A DNA stretch of 64,000 nt, taken from the NCBI GenBank assembly GCA_963678255.2, contig OY782778.1, positions 496,001-560,000 of the forward strand, in the 5' to 3' direction. The DNA is from G963678255 sp963678255 (GTDB taxonomy: Bacteria > Cloacimonadota > Cloacimonadia > Cloacimonadales > WRIO01). How positions within the stretch are numbered: position 1 is the first letter of the stretch; each line of letters opens with the position of its first letter. The position numbers and the translations under genes are program-made. The notes under the pieces are model-generated. The model saw nothing but the letters and a program-made list of their open reading frames with translations. It had not been told where the DNA came from and did not search any database. Shown in pieces: positions 47,617-55,000 of this stretch.

Positions 47617-47716
47617 GACAAATACACAAGGTGTTTCATAGGAGCTCATATCAGGCTGTTGCCTGTTTGGTAAAAATGAAACACCTTGTTATATCTCTGT
47701 AAAAATCAAAATATTT

Positions 47717-47746
47717 TTGACAATTAGTATCAAAATGTTGTATTTA
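47717..47746 (+). promoter_or_regulatory. IS110 transposase promoter
   Basis: TTGACA (47717-47722) and TATTTA (47741-47746) with an 18-bp spacer, directly followed by AGGAGGG (47756-47762). The same sequence occurs 1710 bp downstream at 49427-49456 for copy 2. Confidence 0.55.
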
Positions 47747-47769
47747 TGATCAAAAAGGAGGGACTTAAA

Positions 47770-49098
47770 ATGAGAAAAAAAAATGAGAAAATTGAATCAG
47801 CATCTAACGAAATTTCAGTAATCAATCATCACTCTGCAGGAATCGATATTGGTTCCAAAGAAAATTGGGTAAGTGTATCTCCTACTATTTGTGAAGATCA
47901 TATACGCAAATTTGGTTCTTATACCTGCGATTTAAATGCTATAGCTGATTGGTTAACTTCTTGCAAAGTAACATCAGTGGCAATGGAATCAACCGGAATC
48001 TATTGGATTCCCCTCTATGAAATACTTGAATCAAGAGGTTTTAAATTAAGTTTATGCAATGCAAAACATGTTAAAAATGCACCAGGTAGAAAGAAAACAG
48101 ATAAATTTGATTGTGATTGGCTGAGAAAATTACATTCCTATGGTCTCCTAACACCCTCATTTATTCCGGAGAAGAATATACGAGAAATAAAAGTATTAAC
48201 TCGTTATAGAGACAAATTAGTTAAAGAGAATAACATACATATCCAGCATATGCAAAAAGCCTTAACTCTAATGAACTTTTATCTTCATCAAGTCATTTCT
48301 GACATTACTGGCAAGACAGGAATGAGTATAATAAAAGCAATACTTTCAGGAGAGACAAATCCTGAAGTTCTTGTGTCATATAAAAAGAAAGGTGTAAAAA
48401 AAAGTAATGAAGAGATCATTAAAGCATTGAGTGGTAGTCTGCAATTTGAACAACTGTACATTCTCAAACAGGCAGTAAATTTTTATGAATTTTTCTTATC
48501 AAAAATTGAAGAGACAGATTCACAGATTAATAATTTATTTTTATTAATGAGTCAACCAATTGATGAGGACAATATTTCAATTGAAGAAAATGATAGTAAT
48601 GATATTAATCATAACATCGTTCAAGCAATAGGTGTTGACTTATGTGAGATACCTGGTCTTAATATACTATCAGTAGAAAAGTTAATTGGAGAGACAGGCT
48701 TTGATATGAGTAAATGGAAAAATAGTAAAAATTTTACATCTTGGCTTGGATTATCTCCGAATCATAGAATAACCGGAGGGACAGTTTTTCAAAATAGTAC
48801 AAATAAAGTTCAAAGTAATGCAGCTTCAATTTTTCGACAATGTGCAACTACATTGAGAAACAGCCATAGTTATTTAGGTGCATTTTTCCGTAAAAAGATG
48901 GCACAAATTGGTTATCAGAAGGCAATAACAGCTACAGGCAGAAAAATAGCAGTTATCTATTATACAATGATTCGATATAAAAAATCCTATTCTGAATTAG
49001 GAGAAAATTTTTATGAAGAATTGAATAGAAAGAAAATGGAAGATAACTTTAAAAAATTGGCAAAAAAACTTGGTTATGAAATCAAACAAGTAGTTTAA
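47770..49098 (+). CDS. IS110-family transposase (DEDD), copy 1
   Basis: A 442-residue recombinase. The N-terminal RuvC-like DEDD domain shows AGIDIGSKENWV (Asp26), SVAMESTGIYWIPLYEIL (Glu) and KTDKFDCDWLRKL (paired Asp). A central helical region follows. The C-terminal transposase_20 domain (CEIPGLNILSVEKLIGE, SWLGLSPNHRITGG, QSNAASIFRQCATTLRNSH) carries the serine expected to attack DNA. The ATG at 47770 is chosen because AGGAGGG lies seven bases upstream; the frame is open from 47746 within the promoter. It differs from copy 2 by two residues. A long 3' noncoding tail with little 5' leader resembles the IS1111 subgroup. Confidence 0.93.
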   Translation: MRKKNEKIESASNEISVINHHSAGIDIGSKENWVSVSPTICEDHIRKFGSYTCDLNAIADWLTSCKVTSVAMESTGIYWIPLYEILESRGFKLSLCNAKHVKNAPGRKKTDKFDCDWLRKLHSYGLLTPSFIPEKNIREIKVLTRYRDKLVKENNIHIQHMQKALTLMNFYLHQVISDITGKTGMSIIKAILSGETNPEVLVSYKKKGVKKSNEEIIKALSGSLQFEQLYILKQAVNFYEFFLSKIEETDSQINNLFLLMSQPIDEDNISIEENDSNDINHNIVQAIGVDLCEIPGLNILSVEKLIGETGFDMSKWKNSKNFTSWLGLSPNHRITGGTVFQNSTNKVQSNAASIFRQCATTLRNSHSYLGAFFRKKMAQIGYQKAITATGRKIAVIYYTMIRYKKSYSELGENFYEELNRKKMEDNFKKLAKKLGYEIKQVV

Positions 49099-49103
49099 TT
49101 AAA

Positions 49104-49265
49104 AAAATATTTTGCAAAAGGCCGTTTTATCATTGGTGGATAAATCCCCGTATAGGAGCTTGGTTGCTTATGCTTTTTTGTTTTGATAACTGGTGAGATA
49201 TTTGAAAAAATATTATCCCGAATAGGAGATTAAATAGATTTAATAGCATAAGTGCAAAATATTTT
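49104..49265 (+). ncRNA. Candidate bridge RNA/seekRNA of IS110 copy 1
   Basis: The noncoding tail begins six bases after the transposase stop. AAAATATTTTGCA (49104-49116) and TGCAAAATATTTT (49253-49265) are a perfect 13-bp inverted repeat. CTTATGCT (49167-49174) and AGCATAAG (49245-49252) extend the 3' arm, and ATATTT/AAATAT (49198-49213) forms a small inner hairpin. Two unpaired loops carry look-alike text: CCCGTATAGGAGCT (to 49160) and CCCGAATAGGAGAT (to 49230). The first shares ATAGGAGCT with the flanking repeat (47638-47646). IS1111-type elements are known to encode guide RNAs at this place; the identification here is inference. Confidence 0.5.
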
Positions 49266-49479
49266 ATATCATAAAACAATAAAATTATAGTTAAATAAGG
49301 ATTTTATATTAGATAGAATTAAATAAGACAAATACACAAGGTGTTTCATAGGAGCTCATATCAGGCTGTTGCCTGTTTGGTAAAAATGAAACACCTTGTT
49401 ATATCTCTGTAAAAATCAAAATATTTTTGACAATTAGTATCAAAATGTTGTATTTATGATCAAAAAGGAGGGACTTAAA

Positions 49480-50808
49480 ATGAGAAAAAAAAATGAGAAA
49501 ATTGAATCAGCATCTAACGAAATTTCAGTAATCAATCATCACTCTGCAGGAATCGATATTGGTTCCAAAGAAAATTGGGTAAGTGTATCTCCTACTATTT
49601 GTGAAGATCATATACGCAAGTTTGGTTCTTATACCTGCGATTTAAATGCTATAGCTGATTGGTTAACTTCTTGCAAAGTAACAACAGTGGCAATGGAATC
49701 AACCGGAATCTATTGGATTCCCCTCTATGAAATACTTGAATCAAGAGGTTTTAAATTAAGTTTATGCAATGCAAAACATGTTAAAAATGCACCAGGTAGA
49801 AAGAAAACAGATAAATTTGATTGTGATTGGCTGAGAAAATTACATTCCTATGGTCTCCTAACACCCTCATTTATTCCGGAGAAGAATATACGAGAAATAA
49901 AAGCATTAACTCGTTATAGAGACAAATTAGTTAAAGAGAATAACATACATATCCAGCATATGCAAAAAGCCTTAACTCTAATGAACTTTTATCTTCATCA
50001 AGTCATTTCTGACATTACTGGCAAGACAGGAATGAGTATAATAAAAGCAATACTTTCAGGAGAGACAAATCCTGAAGTTCTTGTGTCATATAAAAAGAAA
50101 GGTGTAAAAAAAAGTAATGAAGAGATCATTAAAGCATTGAGTGGTAGTCTGCAATTTGAACAACTGTACATTCTCAAACAGGCAGTAAATTTTTATGAAT
50201 TTTTCTTATCAAAAATTGAAGAGACAGATTCACAGATTAATAATTTATTTTTATTAATGAGTCAACCAATTGATGAGGACAATATTTCAATTGAAGAAAA
50301 TGATAGTAATGATATTAATCATAACATCGTTCAAGCAATAGGTGTTGACTTATGTGAGATACCTGGTCTTAATATACTATCAGTAGAAAAGTTAATTGGA
50401 GAAACAGGCTTTGATATGAGTAAATGGAAAAATAGTAAAAATTTTACATCTTGGCTTGGATTATCTCCGAATCATAGAATAACCGGAGGGACAGTTTTTC
50501 AAAATAGTACAAATAAAGTTCAAAGTAATGCAGCTTCAATTTTTCGACAATGTGCAACTACATTGAGAAACAGCCATAGTTATTTAGGTGCATTTTTCCG
50601 TAAAAAGATGGCACAAATTGGTTATCAGAAGGCAATAACAGCTACAGGCAGAAAAATAGCAGTTATCTATTATACAATGATTCGATATAAAAAATCCTAT
50701 TCTGAATTAGGAGAAAATTTTTATGAAGAATTGAATAGAAAGAAAATGGAAGATAACTTTAAAAAATTGGCAAAAAAACTTGGTTATGAAATCAAACAAG
50801 TAGTTTAA
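49480..50808 (+). CDS. IS110-family transposase (DEDD), copy 2
   Basis: A 442-residue recombinase, the same as copy 1 except Ser to Thr just before VAMESTG and Val to Ala in EIKALTRYRD. All DEDD and serine motifs are intact. Promoter (49427-49456) and AGGAGGG ribosome binding site are preserved, so both copies look functional. Start chosen as in copy 1. Confidence 0.93.
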   Translation: MRKKNEKIESASNEISVINHHSAGIDIGSKENWVSVSPTICEDHIRKFGSYTCDLNAIADWLTSCKVTTVAMESTGIYWIPLYEILESRGFKLSLCNAKHVKNAPGRKKTDKFDCDWLRKLHSYGLLTPSFIPEKNIREIKALTRYRDKLVKENNIHIQHMQKALTLMNFYLHQVISDITGKTGMSIIKAILSGETNPEVLVSYKKKGVKKSNEEIIKALSGSLQFEQLYILKQAVNFYEFFLSKIEETDSQINNLFLLMSQPIDEDNISIEENDSNDINHNIVQAIGVDLCEIPGLNILSVEKLIGETGFDMSKWKNSKNFTSWLGLSPNHRITGGTVFQNSTNKVQSNAASIFRQCATTLRNSHSYLGAFFRKKMAQIGYQKAITATGRKIAVIYYTMIRYKKSYSELGENFYEELNRKKMEDNFKKLAKKLGYEIKQVV

Positions 50809-50813
50809 TTAAA

Positions 50814-50975
50814 AAAATATTTTGCAAAAGGCCGTTTTATCATTGGTGGATAAATCCCCGTATAGGAGCTTGGTTGCTTATGCTTTTTTGTTTTGATAAC
50901 TGGTGAGATATTTGAAAAAATATTATCCCGAATAGGAGATTAAATAGATTTAATAGCATAAGTGCAAAATTTTTT
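50814..50975 (+). ncRNA. Candidate bridge RNA/seekRNA of IS110 copy 2
   Basis: The same structure as in copy 1, displaced by 1710 bp. One A to T change in the 3' arm (TGCAAAATTTTTT) puts a single mismatch in the closing 13-bp helix. Both guide-like loops and the CTTATGCT/AGCATAAG helix are identical to copy 1. Confidence 0.45.
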
Positions 50976-51036
50976 ATATCATAAAACAATAAAATTATAG
51001 TTAAATAAGGATTTTATATTAGATAGAATTAAATAA

Positions 51037-51110
51037 GACAAATACACAAGGTGTTTCATAGGAGCTCATATCAGGCTGTTGCCTGTTTGGTAAAAATGAA
51101 ACACCTTGTT
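51037..51110. repeat. Third copy (R3) of the 74-bp IS110-flanking repeat
   Basis: Identical to R1 and R2: the 14-bp inverted repeat (51046-51059 and 51096-51109) encloses ATAGGAGCT (51058-51066) and the CAGGC-tgtt-GCCTG hairpin (51072-51085). Its right flank returns to the normal repeat context. Confidence 0.9.
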
Positions 51111-51275
51111 TTGAGATTGTCCTTTTAAAAAATTGACATCTATTGGAGAAGATATGGATATTTCTTTGAGATAGTATTGTTCATTTCTTTTGTCTTGATA
51201 CCTGGATATTTAATATATTTTATGGATTAATTAATTAAAATAGACAAATACACAAGGTGTTTCATAGGAGATAAG
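51111..51275. repeat. Direct repeat of the left flank, ending in a partial repeat core
   Basis: About 150 bp (ttgagattgtcc to ...aatagacaaatacac) duplicates 47485-47625 on the other side of the IS110 pair with only a few changes. It ends in the left arm ACAAGGTGTTTCAT followed by AGGAGATAAGAG in place of AGGAGCTCATAT. The variant ATAGGAGAT (51264-51272) is exactly the text of the second guide-like loop in the candidate RNA. Confidence 0.75.
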
Positions 51276-51363
51276 AGATAAGTTTCATCATTGGTGAATT
51301 GCTGTAATATGGCATATACTAGTAAGATAAAGCCTGGAACCTGCGATCGGGGGTATTGAGTTT

Positions 51364-51509
51364 CGAGGGCAAGCTGCCCTCGCTCCATAGAAATCTGCAA
51401 ACAGGATGTTTGCAGAACGAGGCGACCTCTCGATTTATAATTATGTTTCTCAATCTTATTCACTTTTAATCCAGAAAACCTTTATTTTGAACGACCACAG
51501 ATGGTCGTT
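51364..51509. repeat. Perfect hairpins in intergenic tail
   Basis: CGAGGGCA-agc-TGCCCTCG (51364-51382), CTGCAAAC-aggat-GTTTGCAG (51395-51415) and AACGACCA-caga-TGGTCGTT (51490-51509). The last is followed by a modest T-rich tract and could act as a terminator. From 51276 to 51687 no gene is supported. Confidence 0.65.
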
Positions 51510-51687
51510 TTACTTTTGAGAATCCCTAAAGTATTGGTTTCTTTAATTGTAGATAGTTTTCTAATAAAAGATAGAGATGGGTAAAATAATTCACTATTCA
51601 GGCCTATTAGTTAAGAGAATATCTTAACGAGAGGCTACATTTTGGAGAGTCTCTGAAAAGGAGAAAAAATCAAATTAATTTTTAAAC

Positions 51688-51716
51688 TTGACAAGTTGAA
51701 AGAGAGTTAATAGATT
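51688..51716 (+). promoter_or_regulatory. Promoter of secreted cyclophilin gene
   Basis: TTGACA (51688-51693), 17-bp spacer, TAGATT (51711-51716). GGAGGA (51727-51732) lies four bases before the ATG at 51737. Confidence 0.65.
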
Positions 51717-51736
51717 TAAAAAAAATGGAGGAGAGT

Positions 51737-52837
51737 ATGAAAAACAGGAGACTTATATTTATAATCCTATTAATGATAGGAATCATTTCACAGTTGGAAG
51801 GCAAACGTTTTGCTACATGGTACACAAGTATGGGAAATTTCAAAGCTATATTACATGAGGATATAGTTCCAATCACAGCGAATAATTTTATTACTTTAGC
51901 GAATTCACATTTTTATGATCATTTAATCTTTCACAGAGTGGTTGCCGGATTTGTTATACAAGATGGTGATCCATTAGGGACAGGTTATGGTGGACCAGGT
52001 TATACCATTCCGGATGAGTTTTCTCCTTTATTAAGTCATGATTCACCTGGTGTGTTAGCGATGGCTCATTCTTCTTTACCTAATTCAGCAGGGTCACAAT
52101 ATTATATCACTTTAGCGCCTACATTGGGATTGGACGGGGATTATGCGATATTTGGAAAAGTCTTTGAAGGGTTGGATGTCGTGTTGGCTATTGGATTGGT
52201 TCCTGTAGGAACGAATAGCAAACCAATAACCAATGTTAATATTGATTCATTGAGAATTTCACCACTTTGTATTAATAGCACAACACCTGAAACTGACACT
52301 CTATATACAATTGATCAGAATACAAGTATGGATTTTTATATTGATGCTTTTGATGTTAATATGGTTGAAAGTGTTACTTTTGAATGGAAAATTGATAATC
52401 AAGTCATAGAAAATGATATAGAAAGTTTAACATACCAATTTGATGTAGCAGGAAGTCATTCAGTGTCATGCCAGGCTACCTTAAACGATATAAGCTATCC
52501 TATCATTTGGCAGGTGAATGTTAATCCCACAGGAAACCAAGATCAAATAATTAATCCACCAAGTTTAGTCATTAAAAGTTGTATTCCAAATCCATTTAAA
52601 GAACAAACAATTGTTAAATACACAAATAGCAAAAAAATACCAGTTCAAGTGAATATCTACAATATAAAAGGTCAGCTAATGAAAAGTGAGATGATTTTAT
52701 CTGGGAAATCAGGGGATAATGAATATTTATGGAATGGACGTAATTCAGAGGGAGAGCGATTAGCCAGTGGTATTTATTTTATAAAAATAGCGGACAGCCA
52801 AGAAGCCACATTTCATAAAGTATTGTTATTAAAGTAG
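51737..52837 (+). CDS. Secreted cyclophilin-type peptidyl-prolyl isomerase with FlgD-like C-terminal domain
   Basis: The product is 366 residues with a signal peptide (LIFIILLMIGIISQLEG). Residues about 22-180 are a cyclophilin: PITANNFITLANSHFYD, FHRVVAGFVIQDGDP (catalytic Arg), NSAGSQYYITLAP and DYAIFGKVFEGLDVV. Some active-site aromatic and His positions are altered (Tyr for the usual His in the last motif). A PKD/Ig-like domain (about 200-275) and a C-terminal SCIPNPFKEQTIVKYT...YNIKGQLMKS...WNGRNSEGERLASGIYFIK domain follow. It probably folds exported proteins at or outside the outer membrane. The frame opens at 51725, inside the ribosome binding site, so 51737 is preferred. Confidence 0.88.
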   Translation: MKNRRLIFIILLMIGIISQLEGKRFATWYTSMGNFKAILHEDIVPITANNFITLANSHFYDHLIFHRVVAGFVIQDGDPLGTGYGGPGYTIPDEFSPLLSHDSPGVLAMAHSSLPNSAGSQYYITLAPTLGLDGDYAIFGKVFEGLDVVLAIGLVPVGTNSKPITNVNIDSLRISPLCINSTTPETDTLYTIDQNTSMDFYIDAFDVNMVESVTFEWKIDNQVIENDIESLTYQFDVAGSHSVSCQATLNDISYPIIWQVNVNPTGNQDQIINPPSLVIKSCIPNPFKEQTIVKYTNSKKIPVQVNIYNIKGQLMKSEMILSGKSGDNEYLWNGRNSEGERLASGIYFIKIADSQEATFHKVLLLK

Positions 52838-53263
52838 TATAGGAAGATATTAGAGAAAAAATATACAGGAGGAGGCTTTTAGCTCTATATTATATAAAGT
52901 TAAGCATAGTTGCAACTATCAAGTAATTTAGGGTAATCTCCAAGGAAGGAATAGTCTTCCAGTAGGGTAAGAGTTATGTAAGCTAAATCTATAGATAGAA
53001 TTCAAGAAATGTATAAAAAAAAACATATTTATTGCAAATGAGCTTTTCAATTATTGTGATTTCAAAGAACATTTTTAGAAGATATAGCGGATAATTTGTA
53101 CTTTCATATAAAAAGATTGACAAACATAATATACTTCTTTCAGTTTGATTTTTAATAAATATAATTGAAAATCAGAGGAATTTGAATTGTAGGTTTTTCT
53201 CAATAAACCATTGAGATAAAAAAAGATTCAGAGTTTTATTGATTTGATAAGAAGGTGTGTGAA
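52838..53263. other. Gene-free intergenic region
   Basis: About 425 bp of AT-rich DNA with no supported gene, hairpin terminator or repeat-family member. A TTGACA (53117-53122) is followed by TATACT after only 7 bp, which is not a usable promoter spacing. Confidence 0.5.
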
Positions 53264-53662
53264 ATGCCTTTCATTTTCAAGGATTTTAAGTTTTTAACCA
53301 ACGGAGAGATTGATTTAATCTTAACGGAGCGCTCACCAGCAGATCCTTCAAGAAACTATGTTCCCGGTTATCGCTTTAGCATCACATTACATAAGGAAGA
53401 CGAAGAGATAGGAACAATAGATATACGAATAGGTTATAATGAAAACACTTATTATGGCGGTCATATCGGCTATCATATTGATCAGAAATTTCGAGGCCAT
53501 CATTATGCATCAAAGGCATGTGTATTATTAAAGAAAATAGCCAAAGCACATGAGATGGCTTATCTAAGTATATCTTGCAATCCAGATAATCTAGCTTCAC
53601 GCAGAACAATGGAAAAAGCAGGATTTAGTTTTTCAGGAGATCGTAGATTTGCCAGAACATAA
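53264..53662 (+). CDS. GNAT-family N-acetyltransferase, apparently frameshifted near the C-terminus
   Basis: The open frame encodes 132 residues. The GNAT core is present: a strand pair (EEIGTIDIRIGYNE), the acetyl-CoA loop (HIDQKFRGHHYASKACVLL) and the last motif (NPDNLASRRTMEKAGF). After AGFSFSG the frame runs into RRFART and stops. One base out, the DNA continues as EIVDLPEHNELYQSGERKAC and on to IYRLDLI, which is the normal GNAT ending. Dropping one T from the TTTTT at 53629-53633 joins both, giving an end at 53720. The start at ATG 53264 follows AAGGTG; the frame also opens at GTG 53255. It could be a real pseudogene, a sequencing error or phase variation. Confidence 0.85.
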   Translation: MPFIFKDFKFLTNGEIDLILTERSPADPSRNYVPGYRFSITLHKEDEEIGTIDIRIGYNENTYYGGHIGYHIDQKFRGHHYASKACVLLKKIAKAHEMAYLSISCNPDNLASRRTMEKAGFSFSGDRRFART

Positions 53663-53720
53663 TGAGCTTTATCAATCAGGAGAGCGCAAGGCTTGTATTT
53701 ATAGACTGGATTTAATCTAA
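53629..53720 (+). other. Out-of-frame C-terminal segment of the GNAT gene
   Basis: From the T5 run (53629-53633) the +1 frame stays open to TAA at 53718-53720 and encodes the acetyltransferase C-terminus (ELYQSGERKACIYRLDLI). It overlaps the convergent TudS-like gene by 9 bp. Confidence 0.8.
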
Positions 53721-54179
53721 GACATCAGTTTCACTGAAAATTTTAATTCCATTTTTTTTAAGAAGAGAAGCACAGACGCCTGAGCCAGGTTTTACCTGAT
53801 GATTAAATGTGCCATCATAAACCAGATTAACTCCGCATGAAGGGCTTTTATCTTTAAGAAGAGCACAATTGCAATTTGTAAACTTAGCAATTTTTAATAC
53901 TTCAATGGCTCCTTTTCTAAACATTTCAGAGACATCTATTCCAGTTTCAGATCTCACAATACCCCTAGAATCTAAGACATCCAAGCCAGTTCCAGATACA
54001 ATTTCTACAGGGGTTCTAGGAGTTGGAAGTCCACCGAGTTGTTCAGGGCAAACAGGTATGATCACCTCAGGATTTAATTGAGATAATTTATTGAGTAAAA
54101 TATCATTTTTGTTATTTTCATTATTATATTTACAATTTATTCCCAAGAGACAGGCACTGACAAGCATTCTATTTTTCAT
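53712..54179 (-). CDS. DUF523/TudS-like protein (thiouracil desulfurase family)
   Basis: A 155-residue protein typical of DUF523 in full: VSACLLGINCKYN at the start, PVCPEQLGGLPTPRTPVEI, and LLKDKSPSCGV near the end. The three cysteines in these motifs are those proposed to hold an iron-sulfur cluster in TudS, which removes sulfur from thiouracil. The ATG overlaps the stop of the zinc permease gene (ATGA), placing it last in the zur-znu operon. Whether it contributes to metal or thiol homeostasis here is unknown; biochemical activity is inferred from the family. Confidence 0.85.
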   Translation of the reverse strand: MKNRMLVSACLLGINCKYNNENNKNDILLNKLSQLNPEVIIPVCPEQLGGLPTPRTPVEIVSGTGLDVLDSRGIVRSETGIDVSEMFRKGAIEVLKIAKFTNCNCALLKDKSPSCGVNLVYDGTFNHQVKPGSGVCASLLKKNGIKIFSETDVLD

Positions 54180-55000
54180 AATACGTATTTAACTCCTTTT
54201 TTATCTATCACTTTTTTAAGGGCAGAGAGAATAAAAAAACCAAACAGGACAAGCACAATCACAGATCCGGAAGGGAAATTGAAATGATAGGATAAGAAAA
54301 ACCCAATAATGGAAGAGATAATTGAGGCAAATATACCAATAAAAATACCGAGTTTTAGATTTTTAGTGAGATTCAGGCTGATCATTCCAGGCAGTATTAA
54401 TTGAGCAGTGATCATAATAATACCAACAATTTTAACAGAAATAACGATATTGAAAGCTAGAAGCGTTAGAAAGATAAAATAAATTCTTTTTGCAGGAATA
54501 TGGAAAAAAGAGGAGATTTCGAAGTTATAAGTTAAATAGATAATTTCTCTGAAGAAAGCTAATAGAAAGAGAGAATTTAAAATGATAAGAATAGCCATTT
54601 GGAAAAGATCCTGTTGAGTTATCAATAGGATATTTCCGAACATATAGCTTGCCAGGTCAACCGTATAGTCCTTCTTGAAGGACAGAATTAGCACCCCTAG
54701 CGCCATGGAAACAGAAAGCAGAACCATAGTAATATTGCTTTCTTCGAGATTGTAAAACCAGCTAAATAAGCCGATGAGGCAGACGATGATGAAAACAAAT
54801 ATTCCACTGACCAAATGAACAGATAAGCCTAAGACTAAAGCCAGGGCGATCCCAGTAAAAGAAATATGAGACAGCGCTTCGCTCATATAAGAGATTTTTT
54901 TTAGAGAAATAAAGATGCTTAATAAAGAAGTGGAAATAGCAGACAAAATCGCTCCGATAAAGGAGTAGGTCAAGAATTTAATAGTAAATATTTCTAACAT
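54176..55000 (-). CDS. znuB: Zinc/manganese ABC transporter permease
   Basis: A 274-residue ABC-3 family integral membrane protein with about eight hydrophobic helices. Family marks are SEALSHISFTGIALALVLG near the N-terminus and VGIIMITAQLILPGMISLNL in the second half. It moves Zn2+ (or Mn2+) delivered by the binding protein. It overlaps the ATPase gene by 7 bp and the TudS gene by 4 bp. Zinc is preferred over manganese because of the His-rich binding protein and Zur-like regulator in the same operon. Confidence 0.9.
   Translation of the reverse strand: MLEIFTIKFLTYSFIGAILSAISTSLLSIFISLKKISYMSEALSHISFTGIALALVLGLSVHLVSGIFVFIIVCLIGLFSWFYNLEESNITMVLLSVSMALGVLILSFKKDYTVDLASYMFGNILLITQQDLFQMAILIILNSLFLLAFFREIIYLTYNFEISSFFHIPAKRIYFIFLTLLAFNIVISVKIVGIIMITAQLILPGMISLNLTKNLKLGIFIGIFASIISSIIGFFLSYHFNFPSGSVIVLVLFGFFILSALKKVIDKKGVKYVL

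Larger units (their letters stand above)
47617..49326 (+). mobile_element. IS110-family unit, copy 1 (74-bp repeat plus element body)
   Basis: A 1710-bp unit. It begins with the 74-bp REP-like repeat R1 (47617-47690), containing the 14-bp inverted repeat ACAAGGTGTTTCAT...ATGAAACACCTTGT (47626-47639, 47676-47689). Then come a short leader, the transposase gene and a noncoding tail of about 230 bp up to the next repeat copy. There are no terminal inverted repeats of DDE type, as expected for IS110. Flanks before R1 and after R3 join to give the intact repeat context seen at 7430-7520, so the unit entered a pre-existing repeat. Confidence 0.85.
49327..51036 (+). mobile_element. IS110-family unit, copy 2 (tandem)
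   Basis: A second 1710-bp unit directly abuts the first, beginning with repeat R2 (49327-49400). I see only about five base differences from copy 1 over the whole unit: three in the first half of the transposase gene, one silent late in it, and one in the 3' noncoding arm. The right boundary is repeat R3 (51037-51110), after which the ordinary repeat context 'ttgagattgtcc' resumes. Exact head-to-tail tandem order suggests circle integration or duplication by recombination at the repeats. Confidence 0.85.

Noticed and set aside
47617..51110. Possible CRISPR array from three identical 74-bp repeats
   Set aside because: The repeat is too long, the spacing is 1710 bp, the intervals are transposase genes, and no cas gene is present.
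51227..51463. 78-codon minus-strand frame near the IS110 right flank
   Set aside because: It spans perfect hairpins and repeat text, with no ribosome binding site or family resemblance.
53117..53135. TTGACA followed by TATACT before the GNAT gene
   Set aside because: The spacer is only 7 bp, too short for a sigma-70-type promoter.
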